Translations under genes and position numbers: made by a program | Notes under the pieces: model-generated | The model's database searches: none | The model's input: the letters and a program-made list of their open reading frames with translations, nothing else | Told to the model about the DNA's origin: nothing | In this document: in pieces, positions 7,437 through 11,240 of the stretch | Position numbering within the stretch: position 1 is the first letter of the stretch | How the letters are laid out: every line of letters starts with the position of its first letter | NCBI GenBank assembly: GCA_015485455.1 | Contig: WFTN01000028.1 | Coordinates: 1 to 11,240, forward strand | Direction: 5' to 3' | Source of the DNA: Planctomycetota bacterium | Lineage (GTDB): Bacteria; Planctomycetota; GCA-002687715; DRQF01 | DNA: 11,240 nt

Positions 7437-7645
7437 CTCACACAACGACCACGATCTCATGAATCAGTCGGGTTAGGCAGATCCAGGAATTGCGAATCTA
7501 TCCTCTATGTCCTGTTGTCAGGGAGGAGAATCCCCCAGCAAATCAGGGACATATTTCCGATTCGCCGAGGCCACGATCATGGAAAATCCCCTTCAAAAAC
7601 TGAGCTCACCCGACTCATTCACGATATCGGCGGCGAGTTCGTGAG
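7437..7645. repeat. Long nested imperfect inverted repeat (MITE-like or structured RNA)
   Basis: Several complementary pairs are nested in order around one centre. CTCAC (7437-7441) pairs with GTGAG (7641-7645). The 24-base segment 7453-7476 matches the reverse complement of 7605-7628 at 20 of 24 positions. GCGAATC (7492-7498) pairs with GATTCGC (7559-7565). ATGTCC (7507-7512) pairs with GGACAT (7547-7552). At the centre GGGAGGA (7520-7526) faces TCCCCC (7530-7535 region) with one bulge. Collinear pairs suggest one extended stem-loop with internal loops. No transposase or target duplication is visible, so its nature is open. Confidence 0.45.
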
Positions 7646-7716
7646 TTTTCGAGTGAGGCGCCTAACTCCCCTGCTGCACCCTGTACTCACCTTCGCACCT
7701 TGAATGCCAAAGCAAA

Positions 7717-10467
7717 TCAGGGGAGGGTCACCTTTTGCTTCGGCTTAATTATAGCTTGCGCTTCCCAGAGGAGTTTCCCGTCTCGTCGTAACTCAAAGGC
7801 GTATTGCCCCGGAAGAACTTTGCCCTTGAGCCACCCAGACTCGTCGTCGAAATCGAAACTTCCGAATTTTAGAGGGGATCCATCATGAAGCAAACGACCA
7901 TCCCGCCTAACCAGGAGACGCATGGACTCAGCCCGATCTAGGTAAGTGTGGCGAAGATTCCACCAACCTTGATGCTGGTCTGCTTGCTGTCGGTCACTGA
8001 CAAGATCTGGGGATCCGTTCGGAATGACAGGGTCATCCTTTTGCTTAACCGGCAATTCCAGAACCAAGACAGCAGCCTCGATCATCAACATGGAAACAGA
8101 AACGGGGTTCTCATCATCAACCAAGTCTAACGTAATGGGTTCTGCCAAGAACATGCTTCCGTCTCGGCGCAACCAGCCGTTTGCCGTGATTCGCCATCGA
8201 CCCGGAGTTAGGTCCTCAAGCTTGAGCTCAGCTTGTCCACTGCCTGAGTCCCCGAAACTTCCATGGATAGGATGAGCAACATGGACCCCCCAACGCACTT
8301 CTTGTACGACGCCCTCGGGAAAACGAAGATGAACAACCAGGTCGATCCCAGGTTTCATAATCACTGAATCAGTTTTGGCGGGCCCCTTGACCAAGAGAAC
8401 AGTTTTCACCACACGAGAACAACCCTGGGTGGTGACTTCGAGTTGGTACTCACCGACTGGCACACTGTCCCAAGAAAAGGTGGTAAGCGACTCCCTGTTT
8501 GCAGAGATGCTCTCTCCTACTTGTTCGGAGAAGATTGATGCTCTCACGGGAGCCACAATAGGATTTCCCATCGGGTCTGTCACTGAAAGAGAAAAACTCG
8601 CCGATTCAAGAATTGGGGAAGGTAGGATGAGATCCAACTCTTTCTCGTCGCTTGCAATACTGAGCTCGGTTGTTTCTGAATCTCTGAAATTCGTTGCAAA
8701 TCCAATGTCCCAAGGTGGAGAAGGCAACTTGTTCACCCGAAATCGTCCGTCAGGTCCCGTCAATGCATGCCCCAAGTGATCGCTCCAAACGCGATCCCCT
8801 GGGGTCTTACCGGATGTATAGACCCAAACGTGAGCCCCACCAACAAGCATGCCTGTTGAGTCACGAACCGTCCCCGACAGAAGATGCTCTCTCTGAAGTT
8901 GATAGCTGATAATATCGTTGTCAACGTCTTCGGGAATCTGAAAGTACTTGGTGACGAATCCTGGCATTCGGATAGAAAAATCGCCCCGATCGAGAGTCCC
9001 ACTTTCCCACTTGGTCACGCGCAAGTCGAAGCGCCCATCCACTCCCGTGACGACACGCTCGCTATTTCTCCAAATTTGCGCTCCCTGAAGTGGCTTTCTC
9101 TCCTCGTTCACCACCAACCCGCGCAACAAAGCAAAAGACTGAAAAATCGGGACATCACCGAGATCCGCCGCATCGCCTGGCCACAATTCAAGAGTACGAA
9201 CCTCGCTCCCTTGGCGAATAGTGATCTCGGTCGCCTGACCAAGGCGACAAGGAATGCGCGGAATACTCCAACGCCCATCCTCGTTAGATTGTGTCCACCA
9301 CAGGCCCCGGGCCCCAGGCTTGTGTCGCCAACCCAAGAAATTCGGACGAGGAGGCCGGGCGTCTACCATCATGGGCATATCAATTTCGATAAGTTCCCAG
9401 TCCTTGAGGCGGACATACACGTTGAAAGCAGACACGGGTTGAGCGTCTTGATCAACGACACGCCCAGCGATTCCCCCTCTTGAGACTAACTTCAGATTGA
9501 CTTCACGAATCTCTCCCTCACGCTTGAGGGTTTCCACGGACCCAGCAGCAACAGCATAACCCGGTTGCAAGACCCGAATCACAAAACCACCATCGTAGAT
9601 ATCATGGGAGGTCAAAAGTCCACCATAGGACGCGGGCACTTGATCGATGTTGTAGTTTCCCTGGTTGTCGGTCAACGTCTTGGCAATCAACCGAGGCCCG
9701 GACATCGACCGAAATAGACGCTTCACCCCTTCAATACGAGTCGCCTCACGGCCTTCCAGGGACCACAGTTCAACGTCAATATGAGGCACGGGCTTCAAGG
9801 TTGCACCGTCGACGACTTGCCCCCTCACAGCACCGCCGCGGCTCATCGTGATATCGAAATTGACTTGACCATCTCGCGATAATCTACGGGTCCAATAGTC
9901 AATGGGCTTTCGCAGCATACGGGGAGCAAAATCCACTGCTTCGCGAAAGAGGAGCTCTTGGTCGATACCACTGCCAAATCGATCTGAAATCGGAATACCG
10001 ACAATCTCAAACGCCCCACCGTCACCACTGCGCCCATGACGCTCCACAGAAAAACCATCAGTCCGAGCTCGGTAAGATATAAAAGCCCCCGTTATTGCAT
10101 TTCCTGCCAAGTCATGAACCCGGCCGCGAAGAGAAAAACCACGCCTAAGTACAAGCTTTACATCTTCCTGTCCGGGAATGAATTCCTGGGAGGAAGAAGG
10201 AGAATAATCTTCCCGAGAGGCCTTGATCGAAAATGATTTCACATCTCTTTGCAAAACAAGAGTGAAGCCGCCATCTGCGCGACTTCGGCATCGGCGTATT
10301 TTCGAATTATTGAGAGTCTTTGGCGAACGGACGCGCCATTCAAGAGCGGGAATCTCCGATACCCCCAAAGGCAAAGCCAGAACAACGGCGTCTCTCACAG
10401 GAAGGCCTGACTCATCAACAACCCTGCCCCGCACCGCGAATTCGTCAACAGCAGTGGTTTTAGGCAA
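7717..10467 (-). CDS. Multi-repeat carboxypeptidase-regulatory-like (Ig-like) domain protein, probably lacking its N-terminus
   Basis: A 916-residue all-beta protein made of successive carboxypeptidase-regulatory-like domains. Each begins with the pattern G-x-V-x-D/N-x-x-G/K-x-P/I-x-x-A. Copies start near residues 12 (VRGRVVDESGLPV), 113 (LRGRVHDLAGNAI), 214 (VRGQVVDGATLKPV), 333 (IAGRVVDQDAQPV), 448 (LRGLVVNEERKPL) and 530 (LSGTVRDSTGMLV), with a weaker one near 625. Residues 620-916 are further beta-rich sequence ending in an alternating segment. No catalytic domain is visible. Such arrays are normally extracytoplasmic and structural or carbohydrate-facing. The start is TTG at 10467 with GGGAG seven bases before it. 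The frame is open only 16 codons further up to a TAA, with no ATG. There is no signal peptide or membrane anchor, so the gene is probably 5'-truncated. Confidence 0.82.
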   Translation of the reverse strand: MPKTTAVDEFAVRGRVVDESGLPVRDAVVLALPLGVSEIPALEWRVRSPKTLNNSKIRRCRSRADGGFTLVLQRDVKSFSIKASREDYSPSSSQEFIPGQEDVKLVLRRGFSLRGRVHDLAGNAITGAFISYRARTDGFSVERHGRSGDGGAFEIVGIPISDRFGSGIDQELLFREAVDFAPRMLRKPIDYWTRRLSRDGQVNFDITMSRGGAVRGQVVDGATLKPVPHIDVELWSLEGREATRIEGVKRLFRSMSGPRLIAKTLTDNQGNYNIDQVPASYGGLLTSHDIYDGGFVIRVLQPGYAVAAGSVETLKREGEIREVNLKLVSRGGIAGRVVDQDAQPVSAFNVYVRLKDWELIEIDMPMMVDARPPRPNFLGWRHKPGARGLWWTQSNEDGRWSIPRIPCRLGQATEITIRQGSEVRTLELWPGDAADLGDVPIFQSFALLRGLVVNEERKPLQGAQIWRNSERVVTGVDGRFDLRVTKWESGTLDRGDFSIRMPGFVTKYFQIPEDVDNDIISYQLQREHLLSGTVRDSTGMLVGGAHVWVYTSGKTPGDRVWSDHLGHALTGPDGRFRVNKLPSPPWDIGFATNFRDSETTELSIASDEKELDLILPSPILESASFSLSVTDPMGNPIVAPVRASIFSEQVGESISANRESLTTFSWDSVPVGEYQLEVTTQGCSRVVKTVLLVKGPAKTDSVIMKPGIDLVVHLRFPEGVVQEVRWGVHVAHPIHGSFGDSGSGQAELKLEDLTPGRWRITANGWLRRDGSMFLAEPITLDLVDDENPVSVSMLMIEAAVLVLELPVKQKDDPVIPNGSPDLVSDRQQADQHQGWWNLRHTYLDRAESMRLLVRRDGRLLHDGSPLKFGSFDFDDESGWLKGKVLPGQYAFELRRDGKLLWEAQAIIKPKQKVTLP

Positions 10468-10474
10468 GGGACTG

Positions 10475-10479
10475 CTCCC
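10475..10479 (-). promoter_or_regulatory. Possible ribosome binding site for the TTG start of the repeat protein
   Basis: On the minus strand GGGAG lies seven bases before the TTG at 10467. It is the main reason to accept this TTG rather than an unknown upstream start. It may be fortuitous, since the GGGA also pairs with TCCC in a small inverted repeat overlapping the site. Confidence 0.4.
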
Positions 10480-10502
10480 AAGCGCTTCGCCAGTTGTCAG
10501 CA

Positions 10503-10535
10503 GCCAAGTTCTTTAAGGGCAATTTGGGCTTTTTT
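10503..10535 (+). terminator. Candidate intrinsic terminator, plus strand
   Basis: GCCAAGTT (10503-10510) can pair with AATTTGGGC (10521-10529) through seven Watson-Crick pairs and one G-U pair with a single bulged G. The loop has 10 bases and six T (10530-10535) follow at once. It would stop rightward transcription coming out of the antisense side of the repeat-protein gene before the hairpin array. Confidence 0.4.
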
Positions 10536-10593
10536 CGCCACGGTCTTTGAGGCTCGGTTGGCAACTGACCTCATTTATCTTGGCTGTCGGCAT

Positions 10594-10618
10594 CCGAGGT
10601 ATGCCTCTTAAACCTCGG
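10594..10618. repeat. Hairpin A of the array
   Basis: CCGAGGT (10594-10600) and ACCTCGG (10612-10618) form a perfect seven-pair stem around an 11-base loop. Confidence 0.5.
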
Positions 10619-10625
10619 GGGTTTT

Positions 10626-10640
10626 GGGGGCGGAGCCCCC
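10626..10640. repeat. Hairpin B of the array, GC-rich
   Basis: GGGGGC (10626-10631), loop GGA, GCCCCC (10635-10640): a perfect six-pair GC stem. It is preceded on the plus strand by TTTT and not followed by a T tract on either strand, so it is not a standard terminator. GC-only hairpins of this shape are common in repetitive intergenic elements. Confidence 0.55.
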
Positions 10641-10642
10641 AT

Positions 10643-10660
10643 CCTTCTTGGTACCGAAGG
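10643..10660. repeat. Hairpin C of the array
   Basis: CCTTC (10643-10647) and GAAGG (10656-10660) flank an eight-base loop. Both arms are also complementary to arms of hairpin D, so C and D could exchange partners. Confidence 0.35.
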
Positions 10661-10673
10661 TGCCGTCATCTAG

Positions 10674-10723
10674 AAAAAAAGAGGCCTTCACTTCCAGCTC
10701 TTGACAAGCGTTCAGCGAAGGCC
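10674..10723 (-). terminator. Candidate intrinsic terminator, minus strand (hairpin D plus T run)
   Basis: Read on the minus strand, GGCCTTC (10723-10717) pairs perfectly with GAAGGCC (10689-10683), and a run of seven T (10680-10674) follows after two bases. The 27-base loop is long but can hold a small inner stem (CTT/AAG). It would stop leftward transcripts entering from the mobile-element side before they reach the repeat-protein gene, or act as an attenuator in that gene's leader. Confidence 0.45.
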
Positions 10724-10726
10724 AAA

Positions 10727-10752
10727 GTCTCCGATATCTAACCCCCGGAGAC
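10727..10752. repeat. Hairpin E of the array, next to the start of the mobile-element gene
   Basis: GTCTCCG (10727-10733) and CGGAGAC (10746-10752) form a perfect seven-pair stem with a 12-base loop. It ends six bases before the TTG at 10759, where it would cover the place of a ribosome binding site. No such site is otherwise visible there. Confidence 0.5.
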
Positions 10753-10758
10753 CAAACT

Positions 10759-11240
10759 TTGTCACAAACATTGCCGCCAAAATCCAGCCTTTGGGCTCTT
10801 CTATTCGAAATTGACCTAGAATTTCGCGATCAGGTTAGGTTAGCCGGGTGCCAACACCGTGGCGGCAAGCTTCATCAAGCGAACTTTATGCGCCAGCCCC
10901 GAGGCAACACCCAGGATCTCGAACCACATCACAAACTCCGATTTGGCTTATGCTGTGCCGAATCTGGCTGCCGTCGTCGAGTATTGCCTCCTTCATCACG
11001 CTTTCTTGGTCGCCGGGTCTACTTAGGCATTGTCGTGGTTTTGGTGGCGGCGTTTCGCCAGGGTCCAACCGCCAAACGGCTGAGCATTTTGACAAGTGAA
11101 TTCGGCACGGATCGCCGGACAATTGAACGTTGGTGCAAATGGAACGTTGGTGCAAATGGTGGCGCGAAGATTTCCGACACAGTCCTATTTGGCGCATCCT
11201 CAGAGGCCTAATTCCCTTTCCTGAAGAGCCCGTCCCAAGG
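10759..11240 (+). pseudogene. Frameshifted zinc-ribbon/helix-turn-helix protein gene of a mobile-element-associated family (continues beyond window)
   Basis: The first 125 residues carry LWALLFEIDLEFRDQVRLAGC (11-31), then GGKLHQANFMRQPRG (35-49), a cysteine cluster CCAESGC (65-71), RFLGRRVYLGIVVVL (81-95) and a DNA-binding-like stretch ending RRTIERW (119-125). I recall this arrangement in a widespread uncharacterised family, usually in multicopy elements, with a C-x-x-C next to GGxLH. Here the second Cys is Arg34. After ERWCKW a 17-base tandem duplication shifts the frame and translation ends at 11211 with an unrelated tail. Leaving out one copy gives WCKWWRED, SPIWRILRGLIPFP and an open frame to the last base. 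So the gene was intact once and is now broken. The start is TTG with no visible ribosome binding site. The likely role was DNA binding in the element; this is inference. Confidence 0.75.
11125..11159 (+). repeat. Perfect 17-base tandem duplication
   Basis: AACGTTGGTGCAAATGG occupies 11126-11142 and again 11143-11159, with the preceding G shared by both copies. Seventeen is not a multiple of three, so the second copy throws the surrounding reading frame off. The perfect identity of the copies suggests a recent event such as replication slippage. Confidence 0.97.

Larger units (their letters stand above)
7094..7716. other. 623-base intergenic region, structured and apparently non-coding
   Basis: This is the gap between two minus-strand genes. 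The short ORFs on either strand are not recognisable, have rare or poor starts and do not resemble known proteins. What it does contain is secondary structure: a GC-rich hairpin (7266-7280), a perfect 16-base palindrome (7313-7328) and a long nested inverted repeat (7437-7645). A run of six A at 7180-7185 would be a T run on the minus strand, but I see no convincing stem next to it. The promoter of the DUF418-like gene and the terminator of the repeat protein should be here, but I cannot place either. Confidence 0.5.
10468..10758. other. Hairpin-rich intergenic region between truncated gene and mobile-element gene
   Basis: A 291-base gap between divergent genes. It holds five short inverted repeats in a row (10594-10752) and a terminator-like structure on each strand. 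A minus-strand ORF of 25 codons (10497-10574, starting MRSVANRASKTVAKK) reads towards the repeat protein but in another frame, and gives no signal peptide; I do not call it a gene. This may be the left end of the element to the right, but no clear terminal repeat or target duplication is visible. Confidence 0.45.

Noticed and set aside
7515..7703. 62-codon plus-strand ORF in the intergenic region
   Set aside because: TTG start, no family resemblance, and it runs through the nested inverted repeat, which explains the sequence better.
8884..9483. 199-codon plus-strand ORF antisense to the repeat protein
   Set aside because: It is a shadow of a long real gene whose frame shows repeated domain motifs, and it has no recognisable domain itself.
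10701..10706. TTGACA as a -35 box for the mobile-element gene
   Set aside because: No acceptable -10 hexamer lies 16-18 bases downstream (AAAGTC at 17), and the site is inside the loop of hairpin D.
10806..10826. Seven-base inverted repeat CGAAATT/AATTTCG
   Set aside because: It lies within the conserved coding part of the mobile-element gene (FEIDLEFRD), so the symmetry is probably a by-product of codons.
10735..10838. Possible integron attC site (ATCTAAC ... GTTAGGT)
   Set aside because: The two heptamers fit the R-box consensus, but the intervening sequence is not an overall imperfect palindrome and the right part is coding. No integrase or cassette array is present.
10886..11197. 103-codon minus-strand ORF opposite the mobile-element gene
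   Set aside because: It is antisense to a frame with recognisable family motifs and has Cys/His/Arg-rich shadow composition.

Overview
The window (about 50 percent GC by eye) looks like chromosomal DNA of a free-living Gram-negative-type bacterium, most likely a planctomycete or a relative. The basis is a protein built from many carboxypeptidase-regulatory-like repeats, a cysteine-bearing lipoprotein of a kind I associate with Planctomycetota, a DUF418-like membrane protein with a huge disordered insert, and repeated use of TTG and GTG starts. The taxonomic call is inference from gene content; there is no rRNA or marker gene here.

Left part, plus strand (1-4491). The window opens inside an FtsX/MacB-type ABC permease. 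It overlaps a second permease of the same superfamily by an ATGA junction, and a small lipoprotein with a strong ribosome binding site follows 33 bases later. These three probably form one operon for an envelope export or lipoprotein-handling system; the ATPase would lie to the left, outside the window. An FkbM-type methyltransferase and, after a 457-base gap, an M14 zinc carboxypeptidase follow. Neither has an obvious functional link to the transporter. A 15-codon ORF overlaps the end of the M14 gene.

Middle and right part, minus strand (4544-10467). An 849-residue DUF418/acyltransferase-like membrane protein carries a roughly 390-residue extramembrane insert between transmembrane segments. 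A 623-base non-coding gap with several inverted repeats separates it from a 916-residue protein made of consecutive Ig-like/carboxypeptidase-regulatory repeats. That protein begins with TTG, right at its first repeat, and has no export signal.

Right end (10468-11240). A hairpin-rich leader contains a terminator-like structure on each strand. It precedes a plus-strand gene for a zinc-ribbon plus helix-turn-helix protein that I recall as usually lying in mobile elements. That gene is broken: a perfect 17-base tandem duplication shifts the frame, and deleting one copy in silico restores a family-like C-terminus that stays open to the end of the window. One of its expected zinc-ribbon cysteines is also an arginine. 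The simplest reading is a decaying mobile element whose arrival may have removed the 5' end of the 916-residue gene.

I see no CRISPR array, tRNA, rRNA, defence system or biosynthetic cluster. The most informative signals are the 17-base frameshifting duplication, the hairpin array before it, the nested inverted repeat at 7437-7645 and the insert in the DUF418-like protein.
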